A stretch of 37,326 nucleotides of DNA from Verrucomicrobiota bacterium (GTDB taxonomy: Bacteria > Verrucomicrobiota > Verrucomicrobiia > Limisphaerales > UBA9464), in NCBI GenBank assembly GCA_947471985.1, contig CANIZL010000068.1, positions 1 to 37,326 on the forward strand. Direction: 5' to 3'. The position numbers and the translations under genes are program-made. Positions 9,336 through 17,961 of the stretch are shown here, piece by piece; positions within the stretch are counted from its first letter, which is position 1; the number at the start of each line of letters is the position of its first letter. Under the pieces are notes generated by a model. The model saw only the letters and a program-made list of their open reading frames with translations. It had not been told where the DNA came from and did no database searches.

Positions 9336-10103
9336 ATGGGACTCGAAATTTTTGGACTGAAGGGCCGGGTGGCGTGGATCACCGGTGGATCCAAGGGCTT
9401 GGGGCTGCAAATGGCCAACGCGTTGGCGAGCGTCGGCGCGGACATCGTCATCAACTCGCGGCATGCCGCCGAAGCCGAAGCGGCGGCCCACGCAATCGCC
9501 CGGCAACATGGCGTGCGCACACTGGGTCTGGCGGCGGATGTCACGAATGAAACCGCGATCAACGCCCTCGTCGAGCGGGCCACGGCCACGCTGGGGGGTA
9601 TCGATATCCTGATCAACAACGCCGGCATCAACGTGCGGCAACCCACCACGGAAATGGCGCTGGTCGACTGGCAACGGGTGTTGGACATCAATCTGACCGG
9701 CCCGTTTGTCTGCTCCAAGGCGGTCATTCCCGCGATGCGTGCGCGGGGGTGGGGTCGGATTATTCACATGTCGAGCATCCTGGGTCAGGTCGGTCTGGCC
9801 GGCCGGCCCCCGTACACGGCCAGCAAGGGTGGTTTGATTCTGCTCACCAAGACCCAGGCGCTGGAGCTGGCCACCACCGGAGTCACCGTAAACGCGATCT
9901 GTCCCGGACCGTTTGCCACGGAGATGAATCGCCCGCTGCTCGACGATCCCGAAAAGTACGCGGCCTTTGTGGCAAAGATCCCGATGGGGCGCTGGGGCGA
10001 ATTGCCCGAAATCGATGGGGCGGCGATCTTCCTGGCGTCGCCGGCGGCCAGTTTCATCACTGGAACGACCTTGCTGGTGGACGGTGGCTGGACCGCCCAG
10101 TGA
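9336..10103 (+). CDS. Short-chain dehydrogenase/reductase (SDR), gluconate-5-dehydrogenase/KduD-like
   Basis: 255 residues, the classical SDR length. It has the cofactor motif TGGSKGLG (16-23), NNAG (94-97), the catalytic tetrad N119, S147, Y160 and K164 (YTASK), and a C-terminus ending in the usual TGTTLLVDGGW. S40-R42 after beta-2 (NSR) suggests NADP(H) use. The nearest familiar families are gluconate 5-dehydrogenase and 2-dehydro-3-deoxygluconate dehydrogenase, or FabG-like reductases. The substrate cannot be assigned safely. It is followed directly by an ABC-2 permease pair, and the two may be co-transcribed, since a GTG overlapping its stop (10100) is in frame with the next gene. Confidence 0.9.
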   Translation: MGLEIFGLKGRVAWITGGSKGLGLQMANALASVGADIVINSRHAAEAEAAAHAIARQHGVRTLGLAADVTNETAINALVERATATLGGIDILINNAGINVRQPTTEMALVDWQRVLDINLTGPFVCSKAVIPAMRARGWGRIIHMSSILGQVGLAGRPPYTASKGGLILLTKTQALELATTGVTVNAICPGPFATEMNRPLLDDPEKYAAFVAKIPMGRWGELPEIDGAAIFLASPAASFITGTTLLVDGGWTAQ

Positions 10104-10168
10104 GCGCGGCGCCCAGGGGCCTCCTTCCACTGGCCGAACGGCTAATTCTCCCCAACGCTGGCGGGTCG

Positions 10169-10975
10169 ATGGGCAAGTATCTGCATGTCCTGAGCATTGG
10201 GTTGCAAAACACGCTGGTCTACCGCGCGAACTTTTTGTTCCGGGCGGCGTTCGGCCTCATTCCCCTGGCGGGAACTTTGTACCTCTGGCGGGCGATCTAC
10301 GGCGAACCCGGGGCCGGGGCGGTGATCAATGGCTACACGCTGGCGCAGATGATGAGCTACTACCTCGTCCTGACGATGGTGGACGCCTTCACCGCCGTCG
10401 CGGAGGATGACTGGCAAATCGCGGGCGACATTAAGGATGGTCAGATCAGCCAGTTCCTGCTCAAGCCGATCGATTATCTCCAATACCGGCTCAGCCTCTA
10501 TGCCGCCGGCCGCTTGATCTACACGACCTGCGCGCTGGTACCGGTGGCGGTGTTCCTCGCCTTTCAATGGTCGGCGGTCGTCGGACCGGTGAGTGTGCTG
10601 GCTTTGGGACAGACGGCCCTGGCCACGCTGTTGGCCGGAATGTTGCAATTCTTCATCGCCTACACGGTGGCGCTCCTCGCCTTTTGGGTACTGGATGTGA
10701 GCACCTTCATCTTCACGCAATTCGCTCTGGAGTACATCGCCAGCGGGCATCTGTTTCCGCTCGATCTGCTACCCCCGTGGCTGCATCAAGTGCTCATGGG
10801 CACGCCGTATCCGTATCTCGCGTATTTTCCGGTGGGCTTGTATTTGGGCCGGATTTCCGGAAATGCGGCGTGGCTCGGACTGGGGATTCAGATTTTCTGG
10901 GTGCTGGCGGCGTACCTCCTGGCGCGCCTGGTCTTCCGGTTGGGGGTGCGAAAATACTCGGCGGTGGGTGGCTGA
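10169..10975 (+). CDS. ABC-2 family transporter permease (DUF990/PF06182-like), first of a pair
   Basis: 268 residues from the ATG at 10169, chosen because relatives begin just before the conserved 'NALxYRANFLF' first helix. A GTG at 10100, overlapping the SDR stop, is an in-frame alternative that adds 23 residues. About six hydrophobic helices are visible (e.g. AAFGLIPLAGTLYLW, VLALGQTALATLLAG, AWLGLGIQIFWVLAAYLL). The cytoplasmic motif GQISQFLLKPIDYLQYRL after helix 2 is characteristic of this family. These permeases work as heterodimers with a DrrA-like ATPase to export small molecules. The second permease starts 6 bp downstream. No ATPase gene is present in the window. Confidence 0.85.
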   Translation: MGKYLHVLSIGLQNTLVYRANFLFRAAFGLIPLAGTLYLWRAIYGEPGAGAVINGYTLAQMMSYYLVLTMVDAFTAVAEDDWQIAGDIKDGQISQFLLKPIDYLQYRLSLYAAGRLIYTTCALVPVAVFLAFQWSAVVGPVSVLALGQTALATLLAGMLQFFIAYTVALLAFWVLDVSTFIFTQFALEYIASGHLFPLDLLPPWLHQVLMGTPYPYLAYFPVGLYLGRISGNAAWLGLGIQIFWVLAAYLLARLVFRLGVRKYSAVGG

Positions 10976-10981
10976 AATTCC

Positions 10982-11785
10982 ATGAAGACCCTCCGTCGTT
11001 ACGCGCAAGTTTACGGCGCTCTGATGCGGTATTCGGTGATCCATGAGATGCAGTTCAAGGTGAACTTCCTCCTATGGATCGTCGTGGAGTGCCTGTGGTT
11101 CGGATTGCAGTTGGCCTACATGGCGGTGCTGTACGGGCATACGGAAAGCATCGCCGGTTGGACCCGCTGGCAGGTGGTGCTGCTACTGGGCTGCAATCAG
11201 GTGGTGCAACAGCTGTTCCACGTTTTCTTTGTCACCAACTTGTCGAATCTCTCGGAATTGATCCGCCGCGGGACACTCGATCTGCTGATCCTGCAGCCGA
11301 TGAATCTGCGGTTTCTGGTGTCGGTAAAGAAGTTCGAGATTGGCAATGTGGCCAATGCCGGCCTGGGGCTGGTGGTGATCGGTTGGGCGCTGGCCAAGCT
11401 GGGGCAATGGCCGTCGGCCCTGGAGTGGTTGGGCTTTGTGGTCGTGTGCTGCGCGGGCCTGCTGATCCACTACTCGTTGTGCTTCATGCTCGCCTGTGTG
11501 GCCTTCTGGACAGTGCGGGCGCAGGGCATCCTGTGGGGTTACTACAATCTGTTCAATATCGCACGACTCCCGGCGGAGGCCTTCCCCCGGGGGCTGTATC
11601 GCACTTTCTTTACCTGGGTGCTGCCCATGCTGCTGGTGTCGAATGTTCCGGCGCGTTTGCTCGCAGGAACGCTGACGTCGCCGGGGCCGCTGGTGGCTCT
11701 GGTGGGCATCGCCGCGGCGTGTTTTGCCGCGAGTGAAGGGGTCTGGCGGTGGTCGCTGCGGCACTACAGCAGCGCGTCTTCGTAG
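10982..11785 (+). CDS. ABC-2 family transporter permease (DUF990/PF06182-like), second of a pair
   Basis: 267 residues with about six membrane helices (FKVNFLLWIVVECLWFGLQ, AGLGLVVIGWALAKLG, WLGFVVVCCAGLLIHYSL and others). The family motif after helix 2 is present (SELIRRGTLDLLILQPMNLRF), parallel to the sister permease. It starts 6 bp after the previous stop and ends 48 bp before the convergent SbcC-like gene. It should form the membrane half of a heterodimeric ABC exporter with the gene at 10169. The nucleotide-binding subunit that this family normally needs, usually encoded just upstream, is missing from this locus and must be supplied elsewhere if the transporter works. Confidence 0.85.
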   Translation: MKTLRRYAQVYGALMRYSVIHEMQFKVNFLLWIVVECLWFGLQLAYMAVLYGHTESIAGWTRWQVVLLLGCNQVVQQLFHVFFVTNLSNLSELIRRGTLDLLILQPMNLRFLVSVKKFEIGNVANAGLGLVVIGWALAKLGQWPSALEWLGFVVVCCAGLLIHYSLCFMLACVAFWTVRAQGILWGYYNLFNIARLPAEAFPRGLYRTFFTWVLPMLLVSNVPARLLAGTLTSPGPLVALVGIAAACFAASEGVWRWSLRHYSSASS

Positions 11786-11810
11786 GCAAGACGGCGCGGG
11801 AAAGGTGCGA

Positions 11811-11827
11811 CGGAAACCCCTTTTCCG
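11811..11827. terminator. Short hairpin between convergent genes
   Basis: CGGAAA and TTTCCG are separated by a 5-nt loop in the 47-bp gap between the converging permease and ATPase genes. The stem is only 6 bp and no long T-run follows on either strand, so termination activity is uncertain. Confidence 0.25.
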
Positions 11828-11832
11828 GCGGA

Positions 11833-14544
11833 TCAAACGGGCGTCGCGGGGGTTGGAGTTCCCAACTGGATGCCGGTGGCCCCCAGGGCAGCGTAATCGG
11901 TGGGATTGCACGTCAGCACAATGACCTGCAAACCGCGTGCGGCGGCGAGGTCGAGCATGCGCTGGAGCTGATGCACCCGTTCGGGATCGGAAAACGCAAA
12001 GGCATCGTCAAAGAGGACCGGCAGGCAGCCATCGAAATCCGCCGCCAGCACCTCCGCCATGGCGAGGCGGACGGCCGCGCCCATCTGCTCCCGGGCGCCA
12101 CCGCTGAGGGAGCCGAAACTGAAAGTCCCGCCACCCGCCCGGGCCCGCGTGAGCTGCAGTCCGGTGAATTCCTGATCGTGCAGCGTTACTTGCGCGCCCG
12201 CTCCCGGGCCGAAAAGACACTGCAGGTAACCGGAGATTTTATCCGCCAACGGCTGGGTAAACTGCGATGCCAGCGTCTGTTGTTCCGCGCGAAACAGATC
12301 GTCCAACAGGATCATCGCGTCGGCCTGTCGCCGTGTGACTTCGCGATGCTCGGTGGCCGAACGCAAGTGCGCTTCCGCGAGCGCGAGACTGGCCGTCGGG
12401 TCATCACTACCGTCGGAGCGCAGCGTGGTTTGGGCGACGGCGATGCGCACGCGGGCGTCGTCGCGTTCGGCAGTCTTTTGTTGCAGCGCCCGATCGATTC
12501 GCTGGGCATCGCCGGTCAGGAGGTCGGGTTGCAGGGCCGCGATCGCCGCCCGGGTGCTTTGGAGCACGGTCCCGGCAGTGATACGCGCTGCCTGGGCCCG
12601 CTGCAGGGCGTCCTCACGGGCGGCGTCGCTCCCGTGCGTTTGCACCAGCAACTCCCACTGGGCCCGGAGGGCGGTGAGTTGGTGACCCTGATCCATCAGC
12701 TCGCGCTGACTCTTCAACCACGCGGTGTCCGCCTGATCACGGGCGGTAACTGCCGCAGCAGCGACGGACTTGGCGATCTTGGCCGCCGCTTCGCCCTCGG
12801 AGAGTTCCCGGGCCAGGACTTGCGTCCACGCCCGGGCAGCGTCAGCGGTCGCGGGCAATGGCCGGTCGGGACTCAACGCGGCCAATCGTTCCACGTTGGC
12901 CGTCGCGGCTTGGGCTTCCATCTGCGCTTTGGCCAGATCGACGCCGATGCGACCGGCGCCGAGGCCTTTGAGTTCGGCTTCCGCCGCCTGAAGTTCCTGG
13001 GTCAACAGTTCCCGTCGGAGTTGCGTTTCGAGGGCGGCCGCGATGGTGGCGACACCCAGCGAATCCAAGGTTTGTCGCAGCTGATGTTGGGCCGCGGCTT
13101 CCTGCCGTCGCGCCTCCGCCAAGCTGGTGCCTCCGCCGGGTTGGAGTCGCAGGTGCACGCCGGCGCCGACGTGCAGGTCCGTGGTTTCCGTCAGGATCTG
13201 TTTCTCTCCCACCCCGAGGAGTTGATCACCCGCCTGGACGGAAAGGTCCGCAGCCAACACTTCCACCCCGGTGGCCATGGCCTGGAGGGCGACGCGAGTC
13301 TGGGCGCAGCGGGAATCCAATTCCTGCAGGTTCCGCAACGCGGGGGCGTCGACGGGCGCCAGCCGGGACAGTTGTTCCTTGAGTTGCGCGGCCGCGCTCT
13401 GTCGCTCCGCCACCTTGGCCGCCTGGCTCTGGAGTTGTTCCAGTGCTTCCGTGGTGCTGAGTTCGGCCTGGCGGGCGGTCGCCAATTCCAGACGCAATCG
13501 GGCGACGCCGGTCGCCAGTGCCGCCTGTTGATGGGCCTCTTCCGCTAGGTCGGCCCGCTCGCGGGTCGCTTCGCGGTGGGCTTCCGCCACGGCCAGGGCC
13601 GCTTGCTGCGGCGCCACCACGGACACCAGGCGGGTCATTTCCGCGTGAGCTGCGAGGATCTGCTGGTGGGCGGCAAGGCGGGATTGCCATTGCTGTTCGG
13701 CTTCCTTCTCAGCATGCAGTTGCTCGGTCTCCTGACGACGCCAGGTCTCCAGTTCCGCCCGACGCGCCGCGAGCTCCGCGCGGCTCCGCTCCAGTTCGGC
13801 CAGACTGCCGGTGGCATCCTGCAGTGTTCGTGAGGCGGAAGTCAGGGCCGTGGCAGCGCCTTCGAGTTGCTGAATGCGGTCCGCACACCGGCCGAAATCA
13901 TCGCGGGCGGATTGCAGCTGACGCTCGGCGAGTTCCAGCGCTGAGCCCGCTTTGGGTTTGCCGGTCTGGGTGAATATCTGTTCGCGCGCGGTCGAAAAAT
14001 GTCGGGCCACCCGGGCATCGAGCTCCGATTGCAGCGCCGCGGCACCGCCCAGGGCCTGCAGCCGATGCAGCAAGCCCTCCTGCTGCATCGTGGCGTGGAC
14101 GGCGGGGTCGTCCCCGGCCTGTCCCTGCCAGACCCACAGGTGCGCCCACTGCAGATTGACCGCCTTGCCGGTGACGCCCGCATCGACGCCCAGGAGGCGG
14201 GCCAGTTCCGTTTCGGCGGCGTCGCCGCTCAACCCCACGGAATGCGAAGGCGCCAGCGTGGTGGTGCCGGCGGGGCCAAAACGTTTTTTCAGGTGGTAAT
14301 TGAAACCGCCCGTGGTGAAGGTCAGCTCCACCTCCGGCTGACCGGGATGGGTGCTGGAAATCATGGCCCGGTGGTGCTCCGTGTTGCCCTTCGCCTTGAG
14401 AAAGAGCACCCGGTGCAGGGCTTCCACGAGGGTGCTTTTACCCGCCTCATTCGGGCCGCCGATGAGCGTGCGGGCCGGATCAAACTGGAGGGCCAGTTCC
14501 CGGTGCACCCGGTAGTGGCGGAGCTTGAGGGTGAGAAAGCGCAT
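11833..14544 (-). CDS. SbcC/Rad50-like (YhaN-type) AAA ATPase with long coiled coil
   Basis: 903 residues. The N-terminal lobe has Walker A GGPNEAGKST (29-38). The middle, about 180-760, is a long Ala/Gln/Glu/Arg-rich coiled coil. The C-terminal lobe has the ABC signature SLSGGAREQMG (about 805-820) and Walker B LPVLFDDAF (about 840) followed by a D-loop-like FSDPERV. This is the SMC/Rad50 layout, in which the two lobes meet to form the ATPase head. No CxxC zinc hook is seen at the coiled-coil apex, which fits the YhaN-like branch better than canonical SbcC. It lies 24 bp downstream of the nuclease gene and should form a complex with it, acting on DNA ends or hairpins. Confidence 0.88.
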   Translation of the reverse strand: MRFLTLKLRHYRVHRELALQFDPARTLIGGPNEAGKSTLVEALHRVLFLKAKGNTEHHRAMISSTHPGQPEVELTFTTGGFNYHLKKRFGPAGTTTLAPSHSVGLSGDAAETELARLLGVDAGVTGKAVNLQWAHLWVWQGQAGDDPAVHATMQQEGLLHRLQALGGAAALQSELDARVARHFSTAREQIFTQTGKPKAGSALELAERQLQSARDDFGRCADRIQQLEGAATALTSASRTLQDATGSLAELERSRAELAARRAELETWRRQETEQLHAEKEAEQQWQSRLAAHQQILAAHAEMTRLVSVVAPQQAALAVAEAHREATRERADLAEEAHQQAALATGVARLRLELATARQAELSTTEALEQLQSQAAKVAERQSAAAQLKEQLSRLAPVDAPALRNLQELDSRCAQTRVALQAMATGVEVLAADLSVQAGDQLLGVGEKQILTETTDLHVGAGVHLRLQPGGGTSLAEARRQEAAAQHQLRQTLDSLGVATIAAALETQLRRELLTQELQAAEAELKGLGAGRIGVDLAKAQMEAQAATANVERLAALSPDRPLPATADAARAWTQVLARELSEGEAAAKIAKSVAAAAVTARDQADTAWLKSQRELMDQGHQLTALRAQWELLVQTHGSDAAREDALQRAQAARITAGTVLQSTRAAIAALQPDLLTGDAQRIDRALQQKTAERDDARVRIAVAQTTLRSDGSDDPTASLALAEAHLRSATEHREVTRRQADAMILLDDLFRAEQQTLASQFTQPLADKISGYLQCLFGPGAGAQVTLHDQEFTGLQLTRARAGGGTFSFGSLSGGAREQMGAAVRLAMAEVLAADFDGCLPVLFDDAFAFSDPERVHQLQRMLDLAAARGLQVIVLTCNPTDYAALGATGIQLGTPTPATPV

Positions 14545-14568
14545 GAGTTGGAATGGTGGAGAAGTTTC

Positions 14569-15741
14569 TCAGCGGGTCTGGCAGACCGCGTGCAGGGCGC
14601 GCAGTGCGGTGCGGGCCACCGCCGCCGGTTCATCGGCATCGGCCGCGAGCGCCACGAGCTTGGCGGCGACGCGCGCCAAGAGCGGATCTCCCACCCGCCG
14701 GGTAAGCGATTCAACCTCCGCGGCGGAAGGGGCCAGGGTGGTTTGATTTTCCAACTTCACCCGCAGCAGCCGGGCGCTCCAGCTCTCGATCCAATGCTCG
14801 AGTTGCGTCGCCGCTTCGATGCCGAGGGTGCCGGTCAGTTGGAGGCGGAGCAGATCCTCGTTGGCGCGATGTCCCACGGCGGACTCCACCTGAGCCTTGA
14901 GATGAAGCAGGCTTTCATCGCTGGTAAAGTGGGCGGTCAGTTCATGCCACCGCAGGGCGCCGGTTCGGATGGGATGAACCACCGGCGGAGCGCCACGGCG
15001 GGCGGAGACCATGAGGACGTTGCCGGGGTTGTGCTCGCTGCCTTTTACAAATCGATCCAATTCCGGCGTCCCGGAATACCAGGAATGGGGCGAAATCTGT
15101 TTGGTTCCGTGCCAATCCCCCAAGGCCACGTAGTCGAAGAATCCTTCCGGGAAGCGCGACAAATCCAGCAGGTTTGCGGGGCCGGCGTCCGGTTCGTCGG
15201 GATCAGAAGCAGCGCCAAAATTCAGGACACTACCGTGCGCGAGAACAATCCGGGGCCGATTGCCGAAGCGTTCGGCAAATACCTCGCTGTTCCGCAGCCA
15301 GGCGGTGGGGTCCTGCATCTCGTGCCGGCGCAGCAGAGGGCAGGGGAAGAGGACGGCGCTGGCGAGTTCGACCGGTTCCGCGGTGAGCAGGATGCGAAAA
15401 TTGGGCGCCAACTCCGCCTGTTCCCGGCGGAAGAATTCCTGCGCCCACAAGCTCCCGGGCCCGCCGTGATCGTGGTTTCCCGGGATCGCCAATACGGGCA
15501 CACCCAGCGCGCCGATGGCGCTGCACGCGGCGGCCACAGTGGCCTTGGTGGCATTTGGGGAATCAAACAGATCTCCAGCCACCAGGATGAACTCCGCAGC
15601 GTGTTGCCGGGCAATGCCAGCGAGGCGCTGGAGCACGGTGAAGCGCTCGGCCTGAAGACGCGCCCGCTTCGTCGGGTCGTCCACCCCGGCGAAGGGTTTG
15701 CCGAGCTGCCAATCCGCAGTATGGAGGAACGTCACACTCAT
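14569..15741 (-). CDS. SbcD/Mre11-like (YhaO-type) metallophosphoesterase, DNA repair exonuclease
   Basis: 390 residues. Calcineurin-like phosphoesterase motifs are in order: D10-W11-Q12 (HTADWQLG), GDLFDS (56-61), GNHDHGG (88-94), LAHGS (near 177) and LGDWHG (near 217). Canonical SbcD has DxH in the first motif, and here the His is Gln. I recall the same Gln in YhaO-like proteins, so this is probably a subfamily trait rather than a lesion. The C-terminal third is a capping domain. It is first gene of a two-gene unit with the SbcC-like ATPase. The role inferred from the family is Mn-dependent nuclease processing of DNA ends powered or gated by the ATPase. Confidence 0.9.
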   Translation of the reverse strand: MSVTFLHTADWQLGKPFAGVDDPTKRARLQAERFTVLQRLAGIARQHAAEFILVAGDLFDSPNATKATVAAACSAIGALGVPVLAIPGNHDHGGPGSLWAQEFFRREQAELAPNFRILLTAEPVELASAVLFPCPLLRRHEMQDPTAWLRNSEVFAERFGNRPRIVLAHGSVLNFGAASDPDEPDAGPANLLDLSRFPEGFFDYVALGDWHGTKQISPHSWYSGTPELDRFVKGSEHNPGNVLMVSARRGAPPVVHPIRTGALRWHELTAHFTSDESLLHLKAQVESAVGHRANEDLLRLQLTGTLGIEAATQLEHWIESWSARLLRVKLENQTTLAPSAAEVESLTRRVGDPLLARVAAKLVALAADADEPAAVARTALRALHAVCQTR

Positions 15742-15867
15742 GTCCGGAGTACCCCATAATCGACGAACGCCCGGACAGAAACTTCATCTCCATCACCGCC
15801 CGCGCCCGCATCGGTGGATTGCCTTCGGTCCGGGGCGGCGTAGCTTCGCCCAACGTTCGTCCCGCTC

Positions 15868-16548
15868 ATGCATCGCTCCTGGTTTTCCTTTGTCCGCCGT
15901 CCGGGCAGCGGCGTGGCGCTGACCTTCGGGGCCATGGTGGCCGTCGCGCAGGGCCAGTTGACCTTCGAGCAACCGGCGGACGGGGCGACCTTCAAAGCGG
16001 GCGCCGAGGTTCCGGTGCGGTTGAACGCTGCGGCGCCGGACGACGTTTTTCCCGGCGCCCAATTGTCGGCCAACGGGACCGTCTTTGCCTCCGCGGGTTT
16101 CTGCTGCTGGCTCTGTCCGTGCGCACGGCCCATCGCCGGAATGGCCACCACACTGCAAATCCCGGCCCCCCACGAGCTGGAACGGCCGTCCGTGAAGCCG
16201 TGGCAGGGTTGGCGGTTTCGCGCACCCGGGACCTACGTGCTCACCGCCTCGGCCACCGGGGAAAACGGCACCCAGCTTTCCGCCCAGCCGGTGACGATTC
16301 ATATTGAGGAAATTGATCTGCAGCTGCGAATGACGATCGATGCGGACAGCCTCGTGCGTCTGGCCTTGCCGGAGGGTTCGCTGTTTCCCGAACCGCTGGA
16401 GATGGAGATGAGTCACGACCTGACGAACTGGACCCGCCTGGGTCCGCTCGAACCGGGCAATGTCGCCGCCTTCTTCCGGGAAGCCATCACGCCCCCGGAT
16501 CCCCGCCCGCGCTATTACCGGGCCGTATCGACGGGGCCGGCGCCATAG
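15868..16548 (+). CDS. Secreted protein with Ig-like domain, Cys-rich turn and Verrucomicrobia-type C-terminal module
   Basis: 226 residues. A signal peptide is likely (MHRSWFSFVRR..., hydrophobic GVALTFGAMVAVAQG, cleavage near 28-30). It is followed by an Ig/cadherin-like segment beginning FEQPADGATFKAG. Four cysteines fall within seven residues at C79, C80, C83 and C85 (FCCWLCPC), followed by PWQGWRF and APGTYVLTASATG. The C-terminus (about 165-226: MEMSHDLTNWTRLGPL...RYYRAV) matches the module ending the giant CotH protein. It lies between the divergent nuclease gene (126-bp gap) and the ceramidase-like gene (69-bp gap). Function is unknown; an exported surface or matrix protein is likely. 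Confidence 0.7.
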   Translation: MHRSWFSFVRRPGSGVALTFGAMVAVAQGQLTFEQPADGATFKAGAEVPVRLNAAAPDDVFPGAQLSANGTVFASAGFCCWLCPCARPIAGMATTLQIPAPHELERPSVKPWQGWRFRAPGTYVLTASATGENGTQLSAQPVTIHIEEIDLQLRMTIDADSLVRLALPEGSLFPEPLEMEMSHDLTNWTRLGPLEPGNVAAFFREAITPPDPRPRYYRAVSTGPAP

Positions 16549-16617
16549 CGTTACTTTTGGCGCGGATCGGCGGGTCGCGGCTTGTCAGAGGGCGGGCGAA
16601 TCCGCACGCTTCGCGGG

Positions 16618-17961
16618 ATGTCCCGCCTGATTTCCCGCCTTGGGGTGCTCCGTTGGCTGTGCCTGCTCAGCGTTTTGCCCCTGACTTCCCTTCGGGTGCA
16701 GGGATTCACCGTGGGGGCCGCCGCGGTGAATCTGGTGGCGGATGACGCCATGGTGATCGCCGGCGGTATCAGCCCGGGGAAATCGGCGGGGCAGGAAGGG
16801 CAGTTGCGCACCGTGGCGACGGTACTGGAACAGGACGGAACCCGGGTGGCCATCGTGGCGTGTGATGTGCTGATGCTGACCCGCAAGACGCTGGATCCGG
16901 TGGTCGCTGAGATCACGCGGCGCACCAGTATTCCTTCGGCCAATGTGCTGATCAATTGCACCCACACACATCACGCGCCCAGCACCATGCGGGTGCATGA
17001 TTACGATCTCGATCCGGTGTTCACGGCGCGGGTGGCCGAGGGCATTGTGCAGGCGGTGCAGCGGGCCGACTCCAATCGAGCCCCCAGTCATCTGCAATTT
17101 CAACTCGGCTACGAGCACAGCGTCGGACAGAACAGCCGGCAATTGTTGGACGATGGGCAGATATACTGGATCGGACCGCGCACGAATTTTGTCCGGGCGA
17201 CGGGGCCGTTCGATCCCGAATTGCCCGTGCTGGCCTTCCGCGGGGACGACCGGCGGTTGCAGGCGCTGTGGTTCAATCACAGCACGCACTCCATCGGTAC
17301 CCGTCGCCCCGGAGTGCGATCGCCCAGCATTTATGGCCTCGCGGCACAGGAAATTGAAGCAGGGCAGGGAGGCGTGGTGACCTTTTTGGAAGGGGCGTCC
17401 GGGTCCACCCACAACCTGGTCTTCACGGGCGACGAATGCATGACCCGCATCCAGGCTGCCGTACTCGGCACACTGGCCCAGGCCACCGATCGCCCGGTGA
17501 ATCGCCTCGCTGCCTTGAAACGACCGATAAAATTCCGGGTGCGCCATTTCGATGAAGCGGCCGAGGAACTGGCCGTGACGCGGTACTGTCGCAAGTATGC
17601 GCCGGGCTACAGCGAAGTCATTGCGCCGGTGTTCCGGCAGATGCGCCGGGAACTGGCATCGGCGCAGGGAGAGGAACGAGAAACCTGGGTGCAGGTGGTG
17701 CGGATTGGCGACATCGCCGTCGTTGGTGTGCCGGCGGAGTACTTCACCCAGCTCGGGCTCGACATCAAAAACCGGTCCCCATTCCGGCACACGATCATTG
17801 CGGAACTGGCCAATGATTGGATCGGGTACCTGCCGAATCTGGAGGGGCACAAATTGGGCGGTTACCAGGTTTGGACCGGCCATCATAGCTACGCCGAGCC
17901 GGGCACCGGGGAGCGCATTGCGGAATTGGCGGTGGAACTGCTGCGGGAGGTGGCCCGATGA
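16618..17961 (+). CDS. Secreted neutral/alkaline ceramidase-like hydrolase
   Basis: 447 residues from the ATG at 16618, chosen because it starts a signal peptide (MSRLISRLGVLRWLCLLSVLPL, cleavage near VQG); the frame also runs upstream to 16582. Features typical of the ceramidase N-terminal-domain family are the VAIVACDVLMLTR strand, the metal-ligand-like NCTHTHHAP, FNHSTHS and FLEGASGSTHN, and a late GDIAVVGVPAEYFTQLG. Neutral ceramidases are Zn-dependent amidases for N-acyl-sphingosines, but many environmental relatives have unknown substrates, so hydrolase is the safe call. Its last codons overlap the ATG of the cytochrome gene (ATGA), indicating coupled expression. Confidence 0.8.
   Translation: MSRLISRLGVLRWLCLLSVLPLTSLRVQGFTVGAAAVNLVADDAMVIAGGISPGKSAGQEGQLRTVATVLEQDGTRVAIVACDVLMLTRKTLDPVVAEITRRTSIPSANVLINCTHTHHAPSTMRVHDYDLDPVFTARVAEGIVQAVQRADSNRAPSHLQFQLGYEHSVGQNSRQLLDDGQIYWIGPRTNFVRATGPFDPELPVLAFRGDDRRLQALWFNHSTHSIGTRRPGVRSPSIYGLAAQEIEAGQGGVVTFLEGASGSTHNLVFTGDECMTRIQAAVLGTLAQATDRPVNRLAALKRPIKFRVRHFDEAAEELAVTRYCRKYAPGYSEVIAPVFRQMRRELASAQGEERETWVQVVRIGDIAVVGVPAEYFTQLGLDIKNRSPFRHTIIAELANDWIGYLPNLEGHKLGGYQVWTGHHSYAEPGTGERIAELAVELLREVAR

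Noticed and set aside
11749-15759. Long plus-strand frames (11749-13548, 13999-15759) opposite the SbcC/SbcD-like genes
   Set aside because: The minus strand encodes complete Walker and phosphoesterase motifs. The plus-strand translations are low-complexity Gly/Arg-rich shadows.
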